64,000 nt of DNA, taken from contig NZ_JADBEB010000001.1 of NCBI RefSeq assembly GCF_014874095.1, positions 8,308,001 through 8,372,000 on the forward strand, in the 5' to 3' direction. The position numbers and the translations under genes were made by a program. This document shows positions 26,926 through 35,441 of this stretch, piece after piece. The stretch's first letter is position 1; every line of letters starts with the position of its first letter. The notes under the pieces are model-generated. The model was not told where the DNA came from, did no database searches, and saw only the letters and a program-made list of their open reading frames with translations. The DNA comes from Plantactinospora soyae. Its GTDB lineage: Bacteria; Actinomycetota; Actinomycetes; Mycobacteriales; Micromonosporaceae.

Positions 26926-28314
26926 TCACGGGGCGACCGCCACGTCGTGTCCGGTCCTGCGCCGCAGCAGCACCGGCAGGCCGTCCCGTGGATGCAGCGT
27001 GAGCGACGCCTCCGGGCGGATCGGCGTACGGCCCAGCAGCACCGACTGGTACTCCTGGGCCAGGGTGGCAACGGCCAGACACGCCTCCGCCGTCGCGAAG
27101 TCCGCGCCGACACACGCCCGGGGCCCCAGTCCGAACGGGATGACCGAGTGCCGCGAGTACCCGGCCTCCCGGCCGTTCCCGTCCGGGTCGAAGCGTTCGG
27201 GGCGGAACTCGTCCGGCTCGGACCACACCCGGGGGTCGCGGTTGCCGACGTAGGGACTCCAGGCCAGAACGGCGCCAGCGGGAATCCGGTGCCCGGCGAT
27301 GACGTCGGGACCGAGAGCGCGACGCATCATGATCCACACCACCGGGTAGAGCCGCATCGCCTCGTCCACGACCATCCGGGTGTATCGAAGCGCGCCGAGG
27401 TCGGCGAGGGTGGCGGGCCGGCCGCCGAGCACGGACGTCAGCTCCGTCCGCAGTCGGGCATCGGCGGCCGGGTTCCGAGCCAGCAGGTACCAGCACCAGG
27501 TCAGGGTGTGTGCGAGCGTCTCGTGTCCCGCGAAGAACAGGCCGATCAGCTCGTCGCGGACCTGACCGGGCGTCGAGCCGCCGGCCTCGGTATCGGTGAG
27601 CAGCGGCGACAGCAGGCCGGTGGCCCCGGCCGGCTCCGCCGCACCCGTCCGGCTCCGGACGATCGCCGCGGTGAGGTCCCGGACCTGGCGCATCGCCCGG
27701 CGGAACTCGCGGTTGCGGCGGGTCGGCACGAAGAGCGGCGGAAACGGTCGGGCCAGGAACTCGGCCACGAAACCGGCGGCGAAGTCGAGGTTGCGGGCGA
27801 TCTGCGCCACGTCGCCGACCACGTCGACGCCGAAGAGACTGCGGCAGGCGATGCGCATGGTCAGCCGCGTCATCTCCAGCGAGAAATCGACCTCGGCGCC
27901 GGAATCCGGGTACGTCCGCCAGTCGGCGAGGGTGTCGGCGAGACAGTTCTCGGTGACGTCCGCCGCCATCGGAAGGTGCTGCCGATGGAACGCGGGTTGC
28001 ACGAGTCTGCGTCGGCGCAACCAGTCCTCGCCACCGTGCGACACCGTCAGGCCCTCGCCCAGGAACGGTCGGGCCGCGTTGTAGATGGGAGCGTTCTTGT
28101 CGTAGTTGCGGTGGTTGTCCTTGAGGACGTACCGCACATGGTCCGGATCGGTGATGAACACCATGCTCCGCCCGAGCAGGTCGACCCGGGCCACGCCGTC
28201 CGGCCCGCTGGCGACCTCGGCGAAGAGGCCGAGTGGATCACGACGGAAGAGCCGGAACGCGGCCACCGTGGGCAGTCTGGCGGTCTGTCCGATCGGGGTT
28301 CTCGGGCGCACCAT
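26926..28314 (-). CDS. Cytochrome P450
   Basis: 462 residues; start taken as ATG 28314, though the ribosome site (GGACCG) is weak and the frame extends upstream to 28380. The P450 signatures are complete: I-helix FFAGHETLAHTLTW, K-helix DEAMRLYP (ExxR), and heme loop FGLGPRACVG with axial Cys401. Length and the AGHET motif resemble fatty-acid or carotenoid-type class II-like bacterial P450s (CYP102/CYP120-like) more than small class I ones. No ferredoxin or reductase is adjacent. It forms a likely two-gene operon with the carotenoid oxygenase, which points to an apocarotenoid or retinoid-like substrate (inference). Confidence 0.92.
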   Translation of the reverse strand: MVRPRTPIGQTARLPTVAAFRLFRRDPLGLFAEVASGPDGVARVDLLGRSMVFITDPDHVRYVLKDNHRNYDKNAPIYNAARPFLGEGLTVSHGGEDWLRRRRLVQPAFHRQHLPMAADVTENCLADTLADWRTYPDSGAEVDFSLEMTRLTMRIACRSLFGVDVVGDVAQIARNLDFAAGFVAEFLARPFPPLFVPTRRNREFRRAMRQVRDLTAAIVRSRTGAAEPAGATGLLSPLLTDTEAGGSTPGQVRDELIGLFFAGHETLAHTLTWCWYLLARNPAADARLRTELTSVLGGRPATLADLGALRYTRMVVDEAMRLYPVVWIMMRRALGPDVIAGHRIPAGAVLAWSPYVGNRDPRVWSEPDEFRPERFDPDGNGREAGYSRHSVIPFGLGPRACVGADFATAEACLAVATLAQEYQSVLLGRTPIRPEASLTLHPRDGLPVLLRRRTGHDVAVAP

Positions 28315-28433
28315 CGGTCCATTGTGTCGGGAGCCGGCGTTCGGAACCGGGGCTCGGATCCGGCAAGCATAGAACGGCAACGATTTTCCGCACCGCCCCG
28401 ACGGGATGGACCCAGGTCAGTCGAGCGGTGTGC

Positions 28434-29756
28434 TCAGCGGGCCAGGCCGTTGAGGTAGCGCTCGACGTTGCTGTACCCGTCGGCCCCGATGTCGTCGCCG
28501 TCGGCGGCGTTCGCCGGGTTCAGCCCGTTGGACCGCTCCCAGGTGTCCGGCATACCGTCCCGGTCGCCGTCGGCCGGGGCCGTACCTCCGGCGAGGGTGC
28601 CGAAGCCGCCCACCGTGGCGGGATCGGTGATGATCGCGCCGGTCTGGCCGGTCAGTTCGGTGATCAGTCGACGGTCGATCCGGTCCCGCCGCAGCGAGGC
28701 CCCGGCCTGGTCGACGACTGTCGCGTGAGCGGCAGCCGCCGACGATTCGGGAACCGCCGGGAAGGCGAACGGCGCCGGCTCCACCACGACGTTGCCCAGG
28801 TCGGCGGTTGTCGTGGCCCGGCCGTCCAGGACACCGTTCTTGTCCGAGTCGTAGTAGTTGCCGGCCGCGTAGATGTGGAAGTTGAGGTTGCCCCGGGTGA
28901 ACGGGCCGCTGGAGCCGGTCGAGGGCCCCTTGACGAAGTAGTTGCCGATGACGTTGGCGTCGCTGCGCCCGGCGGAGTCGCCCTCGATGTACGCGTCGGA
29001 GCCCCAGTTGTAGACGACGTTGTTGACGAACTGGTTGCGGCCCTTGACCTTCGGGTTGCGGGTCTTGTTGTGCGCGTACAGGTTGCGGTAGAGGGTCACG
29101 CCGTCGCTCTGGATCAGGCCACCGCAGGAGTGCGGGTCGAGACCCTCGGAGATGATCGAGTTCTGCACCGTGATGTTGGTGCTGCTGTTGATGGAGAAGT
29201 TCTCGTCCCGTCCCCAGGAGACCGAGACGTGGTCGAAGATCTGGTTGCTGCCCTCGTTGATGGTGATGCCGTCGCGGTTCTGGTTCGGCGTCAACCCGTG
29301 CCGGAACCGCAGGTACCGGACGATCACGTTGTCGGCGTTGGAGAGCGACACCTGGTACCCCCGGGTCGCGATCCCGTCACCCGGCGCGGTCTGACCGGCG
29401 ACGGTGATGTTGCTCTTGATGCTCAGCGGCGAGGCCAGCTCGATGTAACCGCCGACGTCGAAGACCACGATCCGGGGGCCCTGGCTCACCGCGTCGCGCA
29501 GCGACCCCGCTCCGGAGTCGTTGAGGTTCGTCACGTGGTAGACGGTGCCGCCCCGCCCGCCGGTCACGTTGGCACCGAAGCCGACCGCGCCCGGGAACGC
29601 GGGTACCGCGGCCGCCGGCCGGACCGGCGCGAGCGCCCCGCCCGCGGCCGGGAGAACGGTCGGTGGCGCGGCGGCCAGTGGCGCCACGGTGGCGGTCAGG
29701 GCGACCACCGCCCCGTAGGAGACGACGGCCACGCGGGTGCAGGCTGCTCGCAACAC
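28434..29756 (-). CDS. Secreted PL1-type pectate lyase-like protein
   Basis: 440 residues; start GTG 29756 with GAGGAG eight bases upstream. A signal sequence runs through ALTATVAPLAAA. The parallel beta-helix begins near FPGAVGFGANVTGGRGG and includes the PL1-type segments VRYLRFRHG, IFDHVSVSWG and TRNPKVKG (compare the vWiDH and RxPxxR motifs; the last Arg is Lys here). Calcium-dependent beta-elimination of pectate is expected for the family, but the altered motif leaves substrate and activity open. The C-terminal end (DGDRDGMPDTWERSNGL) resembles a calcium-binding thrombospondin-3/dockerin-like repeat. Confidence 0.85.
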   Translation of the reverse strand: MLRAACTRVAVVSYGAVVALTATVAPLAAAPPTVLPAAGGALAPVRPAAAVPAFPGAVGFGANVTGGRGGTVYHVTNLNDSGAGSLRDAVSQGPRIVVFDVGGYIELASPLSIKSNITVAGQTAPGDGIATRGYQVSLSNADNVIVRYLRFRHGLTPNQNRDGITINEGSNQIFDHVSVSWGRDENFSINSSTNITVQNSIISEGLDPHSCGGLIQSDGVTLYRNLYAHNKTRNPKVKGRNQFVNNVVYNWGSDAYIEGDSAGRSDANVIGNYFVKGPSTGSSGPFTRGNLNFHIYAAGNYYDSDKNGVLDGRATTTADLGNVVVEPAPFAFPAVPESSAAAAHATVVDQAGASLRRDRIDRRLITELTGQTGAIITDPATVGGFGTLAGGTAPADGDRDGMPDTWERSNGLNPANAADGDDIGADGYSNVERYLNGLAR

Positions 29757-29790
29757 GATGTTCTCCTCGCCGGGCGAAGACCTCAACATA

Positions 29791-29823
29791 TTGAAAGGTA
29801 TCAACATAGTTGAAAGGTATCAA
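29791..29823 (-). promoter_or_regulatory. Tandem 14-bp operator candidates upstream of pectate lyase gene
   Basis: The sequence TTGAAAGGTATCAA occurs twice in direct orientation at 29791-29804 and 29810-29823, 19 bases apart. Each copy has TTGA/TCAA ends, like LacI-family operators. They lie 35 to 67 bases before the start codon, in AT-rich DNA. The role is inferred. Confidence 0.6.
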
Positions 29824-29921
29824 TGCCTGATCTGGCCGGTCCACGCGCCGGACCCCGCCGACGAATCTCGGTAGTGGGGCCGGCAGAACCCGTCCCGGGC
29901 GCAACTGCGGGGCACCCCGGG

Positions 29922-30272
29922 TCAGGTGGCGGCCAGCCCCAGGCCCAGTGAGCCCGCCGCCAGCAGAAGGAACGGCAGCGGATAGCCGAGGTGCGCGTAG
30001 GCGTGTCCGCGTACGACCGTCGCGATCGCGCCGACGAAGTACAGGACCAGGCCGAGCGAGGCCGCGACCCCGATCGCGGGTACGACGATGCCCACCAGCA
30101 GCCCGACCGCGCCCACCGCCTTGAGGACGCCGAGCGGGAACAGCCAGGAGTGCGGCACGCCGTACCGGGTCATGTTCGCCAGGATCCAGTCGGCCCGGCG
30201 GAGGTCGACGACGGCGGCGTAGACGTTGGCGGCGGCGGCCAGCACGGTGACGATGACATACGCGGTGAACAT
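29922..30272 (-). CDS. DoxX-like membrane protein
   Basis: 116 residues from ATG 30272. Four hydrophobic helices (TAYVIVTVLAAAANVYAAV; GVLKAVGAVGLLVGIVV; AASLGLVLYFVGAI; PFLLLAAGSLGLGLA) and the LGVLKAVGAVGL motif match the DoxX/DUF4267-like family. Upstream in-frame codons to 30413 look non-coding. Function is unknown; relatives take part in redox or stress complexes. It is divergent from the GH20 gene. Confidence 0.75.
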   Translation of the reverse strand: MFTAYVIVTVLAAAANVYAAVVDLRRADWILANMTRYGVPHSWLFPLGVLKAVGAVGLLVGIVVPAIGVAASLGLVLYFVGAIATVVRGHAYAHLGYPLPFLLLAAGSLGLGLAAT

Positions 30273-30471
30273 CTGGATGCTCGCCTTCGGGTACGGGTTC
30301 TCGCGGAACGGGGCGACGATGCGGCGGTGGCGTAAGCGGTGCTGTTCGGTCCACCGGTATGACGGAACACGGTGGGCAAATGTGATCCGCACGAAAGGCG
30401 CCCCTGCCGGCAACGGCCGTCACCCAATGTAAGGACTCTTTACAGTACGTCCACGGGTACCTATCATTCGG

Positions 30472-30490
30472 CCAACGTCATTCACGTTGG
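30472..30490. promoter_or_regulatory. Perfect 7-bp inverted repeat upstream of GH20 gene
   Basis: CCAACGT (30472-30478) and ACGTTGG (30484-30490) flank 5 bases in the divergent 324-base gap 30273-30596. A second looser dyad, GTAA/TTAC, lies at about 30429-30443. Both could be operators; nothing else is evident in this gap. Confidence 0.45.
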
Positions 30491-30596
30491 TAACTCGAAT
30501 CCGCGCCGGTCGACCCCACCGTTCCGCCGCACCCCCAGCCCCGCTCGGCGGACCGGCACCGGTGACGCCGCGCGACCCGGAGCAGGAGGGCGTGAC

Positions 30597-33071
30597 ATGC
30601 AGACGCCGGACCGGTCCACATCGTCCCGAAGCGGCCGCCCCGCCCGACCCCGCCCGGTACGGCTCGGCGCGGCGGCACTCGGGCTCACCCTCGTCGTCCA
30701 GACCGTCGTGCCGACCGGTCCGGTGGTGGCGACACCGGTGGCCCAGGCCGCAGCCGCACCCGCCGGGGCACCGCAGATCGTTCCGGTCCCGGTCTCCACG
30801 GTCGCCGTACCGGACGAGACCTTCACGGCCGGACCGGAGACCCGGATCGTCCTGGCCCCCGGCAGCGGGGACACCTCGACGCCGGCGCAGGCGCTGGCGG
30901 CGGTGCTGCGGCCGTCCACCGGCTACCCACTGCCGGTCGTGCACGACACCCCCCGAACCGGCGACATCACGCTCCGGCTGACCGACGCCACGGACCTCGG
31001 CGACGAGGGCTACCGGCTCGACGCGACCAGCGACGGCGTACGCATCGAAGCGGCCCGGCCGGCCGGACTCTTCTACGGCGTACAGACCCTGCGCCAGTTG
31101 CTTCCGCCGTGGGTCGAGAGCCGGACCGTCCAACCCGGACCGTGGACCGTCGCCGGAGTACGGATCAACGACGTCCCCCGGTACGGCTACCGGGGCGTGA
31201 TGCTCGACATCGCCCGGCACTTCCACCCGCCGGCCGTGGTCAAGCGGCTGATCGACCAGGCGGCGGCGTACAAGGTCAACACGCTGCACCTGCACGTCGG
31301 GGACGACCAGGGGTTCCGGATCGCCATCGACGGCCGGCCCGAACTCACCGAGATCGGCGCCCAGTTCTCGATCAACAACGATCCGGGCGGCTTCTGGACC
31401 CAGGCCGAGTACGTCGACGTCGTCAACTACGCCGCGACGCGCTTCATGACCGTCATCCCCGAGGTCGACACGCCGGGCCACACGAACGCGATCATCATGT
31501 CGTACGCGGGTGACGAGGCGGATCCGGTGCTGCCCGACGTCAACTGCAGCAACCGTACGCCGCCGGTGTGGAACCTCACCGGTGCCGTCGGCTACAGCGC
31601 GCTCTGTCCGGAGAGCCCGAACACCTGGGCGATCCTGACCGACATCGTCACGCAGCTCAGCGCGCTGACCCCGGGCCCGTACTACCACTTCGGCGGTGAC
31701 GAGGTGCCGGCCTCCGTACTGTCGCACGACCGGTTCGTCGACTTCGTCGACCGCAAGGCGGACCTCGTCGCGACACAGGACAAGATCGCGATGGGTTGGG
31801 CGGAGATCTCGCAGGGGAACTTCGACCGGCCCGGTGCGGCGCCCTCGGTCGCCCAGTTCTGGAACAACGGCAACCCGACCGGTGCCGGCGGCGACTCGGC
31901 GCGACGGGCCGTACAGAAGGGCATGAAGGTCGTCATGTCACCGGCCAACCACACCTATCTGGACATGAAGCAGTTCCCCGGCAGCCCGCTCGGGCTCACC
32001 TGGGCCGGCACGTTGGACGTGTCGCACTTCTACCACTGGTCCGGCACCAGCAGCGACCCGGGCAGCTACATCCCGGCCCGGACCGCGAACGGGGTCACCC
32101 TGCCGGCGGTGACCGACGCCGACATCCTGGGCGTCGAGTCGCCGATCTGGTCGGAGACGCTGCTCACCGGCGCCGACATCGAGTTCCAGGCCTTCCCCCG
32201 GCTGCCGGCGACGGCGGAGATCGGCTGGTCGCCGAAGACCCACCCCGACCGCACCCTCGACTCCTTCGTGAACCGGCTGGCCGGACACGGCCTGCGCTGG
32301 CAACTCCAGGGCACGAACTTCCACCCGTCGCCGCAGGTTCCCTGGCGGGTCGACGTGACGGCGCCGGACATCAGCGCCGCCACGCGTACCGTCGACGGCG
32401 TGATCGCCTCGGTCTCCGCGCCCGGCGCGACCCCGGAGCAGGTCACGGCGACGGTCGACTGGGGCGACGGCACCAGCTCGGCGGCGACCGTCAGCGGTAC
32501 CCCCGGGACCGTCACCAGGGTCAACGGCCTCTACACCGCGACGGCGAGCCACCGATACGCCCGGGACGGCGTCTACCGGGCCACGGTGACCGCGACCCGG
32601 CCGGGCGGCGGAAGCAGCACCAGCGAGTTCACCGTGGTGGTGGAGACCTGCACCACGACCGTCTCCGGCACCCACCGGGGCCCGCTGATCGTCGGGGCCG
32701 GGGTCACCTGCCTGGCCGGCGCCACCGTCACCGGCCCGGTGACGGTCCGGCCGGGCGCGTCGCTGATCGCCTCGGCGGCGTCGGTCCGGGGACCGGTGAG
32801 CGCCACCGGCGCGGTCACGGTGGAACTGCTCGGCGGCTCCGTCGACGGCCCGGTGACCGTCGCCGGCACCCGGGGACAACTCGTCGTCGAGAAGGTACGG
32901 ATCGGCGGGCCACTCGTCCTGACCGGCTCCGCCACCGACCCGGCACCGCTGGTCGCCGGCAATTCGGTACACGGCCCACTCGTCTGTAGCGGCAACACGC
33001 CCGCACCCGTCAACGGCGGCCTGGCCAACACCGTCCGGGGGCCGGTCACCGGGCAGTGCCGGGGCCTGTGA
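30597..33071 (+). CDS. Secreted GH20 beta-N-acetylhexosaminidase with PKD-like and beta-repeat C-terminus
   Basis: 824 residues from ATG 30597 with GCAGGAGGG upstream; signal peptide to about AQA-AAA. After a GH20b domain (VPVPVSTVAVPDETF) the catalytic barrel has YRGVMLDIARHFHP, LHLHVGDDQGFR, IPEVDTPGHT and the catalytic pair Asp368-Glu369 in HFGGDEV, where Asp assists the substrate acetamido group. The enzyme should release terminal GlcNAc or GalNAc from chitin, peptidoglycan or glycans. From about 585 a PKD-like domain (WGDGTSSAATV) follows. The last 120 residues repeat a GPVTV/GPLIV pattern resembling a short beta-solenoid, unusual for GH20 proteins. Confidence 0.92.
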   Translation: MQTPDRSTSSRSGRPARPRPVRLGAAALGLTLVVQTVVPTGPVVATPVAQAAAAPAGAPQIVPVPVSTVAVPDETFTAGPETRIVLAPGSGDTSTPAQALAAVLRPSTGYPLPVVHDTPRTGDITLRLTDATDLGDEGYRLDATSDGVRIEAARPAGLFYGVQTLRQLLPPWVESRTVQPGPWTVAGVRINDVPRYGYRGVMLDIARHFHPPAVVKRLIDQAAAYKVNTLHLHVGDDQGFRIAIDGRPELTEIGAQFSINNDPGGFWTQAEYVDVVNYAATRFMTVIPEVDTPGHTNAIIMSYAGDEADPVLPDVNCSNRTPPVWNLTGAVGYSALCPESPNTWAILTDIVTQLSALTPGPYYHFGGDEVPASVLSHDRFVDFVDRKADLVATQDKIAMGWAEISQGNFDRPGAAPSVAQFWNNGNPTGAGGDSARRAVQKGMKVVMSPANHTYLDMKQFPGSPLGLTWAGTLDVSHFYHWSGTSSDPGSYIPARTANGVTLPAVTDADILGVESPIWSETLLTGADIEFQAFPRLPATAEIGWSPKTHPDRTLDSFVNRLAGHGLRWQLQGTNFHPSPQVPWRVDVTAPDISAATRTVDGVIASVSAPGATPEQVTATVDWGDGTSSAATVSGTPGTVTRVNGLYTATASHRYARDGVYRATVTATRPGGGSSTSEFTVVVETCTTTVSGTHRGPLIVGAGVTCLAGATVTGPVTVRPGASLIASAASVRGPVSATGAVTVELLGGSVDGPVTVAGTRGQLVVEKVRIGGPLVLTGSATDPAPLVAGNSVHGPLVCSGNTPAPVNGGLANTVRGPVTGQCRGL

Positions 33072-33090
33072 CGCCACGTTCGGGACCGAC

Positions 33091-34263
33091 CTAGTCGTCG
33101 ATCTGGATGGTGGTGATCCACGAGGGGGGCTGCGGCGCGTTGCCCCCGATCAGTCCGGCGATCACCCGGGTCGACTCCAACGGTGCGTCCGGCCACGGCG
33201 TGTACCCGTCGGTCAGCACGAGAACGAAGTGCGGCCGTACCTTCAGCGCGTGGGACACCCCGACCCGCATGTCGGTACCGCCGCCGCCGGCGAGCTGCAC
33301 CTCACCGACGGTGTGCACCCGGCGTACGACGTGCACGTCCGCGTCGCAGGACAACACGGTCACCCGGTTGCCGCCGATGCCGACCGCCCGGAGTACGCCC
33401 GAGACCTCGGCGAGCGCGGCAGCCAACTGCGCGTCCCCCATCGACCCGGAGGTGTCCACCACGATCGCCACCCGGGGCACCGGCTGACGCAGGCTCGGCA
33501 GCACCACTGTCCGCATCGCGGAGGACCGCCGGGACGGCCGGTGGTACGTGTAGTCCACCGCGCCGCTCGCCCAGGCCGCCGCCTCGCGTACCGCGCCGGT
33601 CAGGGCCCGACGCCAGTCGACCCTCGGCTCGAGGATGTCGGCGGCCCACCGCGCCCAGCCGGCCGGCACCGTCCCCCGGCTCCGGGTGTGCGCCCGTACC
33701 GCCTGGGCGGTGTCCCGGCGGATCGCACCGGCCTCGACCTCGCTGACGCCACCCGACGAGCCGGTCTCCCACGGCCGGCCGAGGCCGTGGGCGCCGGACC
33801 CGCAGTCGATGCCCTCGTGGCCCACGACGCTGGGCGGCAGCAACGGCAGGTACTGCTCGAACAGCAGTCCGTCGGGCAGCCCGAAGGTCTTCGGCTCGAC
33901 CCGGTCGACCGGCAGCGGAAGCTGGTCCGCGAGGAGGTCGTCGTTGATCTCGCAGTCCTGTGCGACGTTGACCCGGAAGTGGTCGTGCCGCCCGGCGTCG
34001 GAAAGCTGGTCGGCCCGGCCGTGGTGGTCCCGCAGCAGGTGGGCGACCTCGTGGATCCAGACCGCGGCGAGCTGCGGGACCGGCAGCCGGTCGACGAAGT
34101 CCGGCGACACGTAGCAGCGCCAGCGTCGGTCCACGCCCATCGTCGGCACCTGCCGGGACTCGACGACAGTGAGGCTGAACAGCGCGGTCGCCAGGTACGG
34201 CCGGTCCTGCGCGGCCCGGAACCGGGCCGCGAGCAGCTTCGTCCGGTCGAGCCCGCCGGTCAT
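33091..34263 (-). CDS. HExxH/vWA protein (DUF2201-like), MoxR partner
   Basis: 390 residues from ATG 34263, overlapping the AAA+ gene stop in ATGA. The N-terminal half has a zinc-peptidase-like helix WIHEVAHLLRDHH (His71, Glu72, His75) and a downstream acidic NVAQDCEINDD that may supply a third ligand. The C-terminal half is a vWA-like fold with a MIDAS motif, Asp270-x-Ser272-x-Ser274 in VDTSGSMG, a conserved GGGGTDMR threonine loop, and LTDGYTPWP. MoxR-type ATPases typically work with vWA proteins on complex remodelling. Here this is the last gene of the cassette. A peptidase activity is suggested by the motif but not proven. Confidence 0.88.
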   Translation of the reverse strand: MTGGLDRTKLLAARFRAAQDRPYLATALFSLTVVESRQVPTMGVDRRWRCYVSPDFVDRLPVPQLAAVWIHEVAHLLRDHHGRADQLSDAGRHDHFRVNVAQDCEINDDLLADQLPLPVDRVEPKTFGLPDGLLFEQYLPLLPPSVVGHEGIDCGSGAHGLGRPWETGSSGGVSEVEAGAIRRDTAQAVRAHTRSRGTVPAGWARWAADILEPRVDWRRALTGAVREAAAWASGAVDYTYHRPSRRSSAMRTVVLPSLRQPVPRVAIVVDTSGSMGDAQLAAALAEVSGVLRAVGIGGNRVTVLSCDADVHVVRRVHTVGEVQLAGGGGTDMRVGVSHALKVRPHFVLVLTDGYTPWPDAPLESTRVIAGLIGGNAPQPPSWITTIQIDD

Positions 34264-35441
34264 CCCGGCAGGCGCCCGGACAGTTGCAGCACCTCGACGA
34301 ACGCGTCGATGGCGGCGGGCACGGGCCAGGAGGTGTCGCGCAGCGCGGCGAGGTCCATCGCGGCCCGGGCGGCGACGTCCGGCACGCCGGCCTTGACCGC
34401 CTTCTCCAGCACAGCCCAGCCGGCCTCCCAGCGCTGCCGGTCGACGTCGGTCTGCACGGCGGAGATCACCGCGGTGAGGAACGCGAGCTGCCGGTCGCCG
34501 CGCTTGGGCAGCGCGAACGCCTCCGGGTTGGCGAGCACCCGCTCCGGATCGGGTAGGTCGAGGTTCTCCAGGTAGGTGACGAATTCGAGGCCGGCACCGT
34601 CGCCGACCGCGCCGATCACCGCGAGCGAGAGCGCCTCCGCGCCGGTACCGGCGCTGTAGTGGAACGCGAGCAGCCGCAGCACCATCTCCCAGGTACGCGG
34701 GGACGGCCAGGCTCCGCCGCGCGCCTCGGCATCGCCCGGCAGATGGTGGACGAGACCGGGCCGCGCGGTGAGGAAGCCGGCGATCGCACCACGCGCCTTC
34801 GCCAGCGCGGTCGAGGTGCGGGCCGGCTCGACGACCGGGACCGTCACCGCCGGCCAGGTGCCGGCGAGGCCGCGCACGACGGTCCGCGCGTCGTGGGTCC
34901 AGTGCAGGTGGACGAACCGGTTCGCGAGCGGCGGGCTTAGGTGCCAACCGTCGGCGGCGCTGGTCGGCGGGTTCGCCGCCGCCACGATCCGCACCGCGGG
35001 CGGCAACTGGAGGCTGCCGACCCGACGTTCCAGCACCACCCGGAGCAGCGCCGCCTGCACGGCCGGCGGCGCGGAGGAGAGCTCGTCGAAGAAGACCAAC
35101 CCCGAGCCGGTACGGGCCAGCCGCACCGCCCAGTCCGGTGGAGCCATCGGTACGCCGTCGGTGGCCGGCGAGTCCCCGACGATCGGCAGCCCGGCGAAGT
35201 CGGACGGCTCGTGCACGCTCGCGATGACGGTTTCCATCGGCGTACCAAGACCGTCGGCGAGCTGCTGGAGGGTCGCCGACTTGCCGATGCCCGGCTCTCC
35301 CCACAGCAGCACCGGCAGGTTCGCCGAGACGGCGAGCGCCAGCGCCTCCACCTTCGGGTCGCGGGCCGGCTCCGTCCGCCACGCCCGGGTGGCGGCGACG
35401 AGCGCGTCGGCGGCGCGGAACGCCTGGTCAGTTGCCGTCAC
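34260..35441 (-). CDS. MoxR-type AAA+ ATPase
   Basis: 393 residues from GTG 35441, overlapping the ankyrin gene stop by 14 bases. Walker A is GEPGIGKS near residue 48, Walker B LVFFDELSSAP, and a sensor-like RIVAAANPP; ANRF follows as an arginine-finger region. The order and spacing are those of MoxR/RavA AAA+ ATPases, which form hexamers and remodel protein complexes, usually with a vWA partner encoded next door, as here. The long helical C-terminus (about 230-393) has no motif I recognise. Confidence 0.9.
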   Translation of the reverse strand: MTATDQAFRAADALVAATRAWRTEPARDPKVEALALAVSANLPVLLWGEPGIGKSATLQQLADGLGTPMETVIASVHEPSDFAGLPIVGDSPATDGVPMAPPDWAVRLARTGSGLVFFDELSSAPPAVQAALLRVVLERRVGSLQLPPAVRIVAAANPPTSAADGWHLSPPLANRFVHLHWTHDARTVVRGLAGTWPAVTVPVVEPARTSTALAKARGAIAGFLTARPGLVHHLPGDAEARGGAWPSPRTWEMVLRLLAFHYSAGTGAEALSLAVIGAVGDGAGLEFVTYLENLDLPDPERVLANPEAFALPKRGDRQLAFLTAVISAVQTDVDRQRWEAGWAVLEKAVKAGVPDVAARAAMDLAALRDTSWPVPAAIDAFVEVLQLSGRLPG

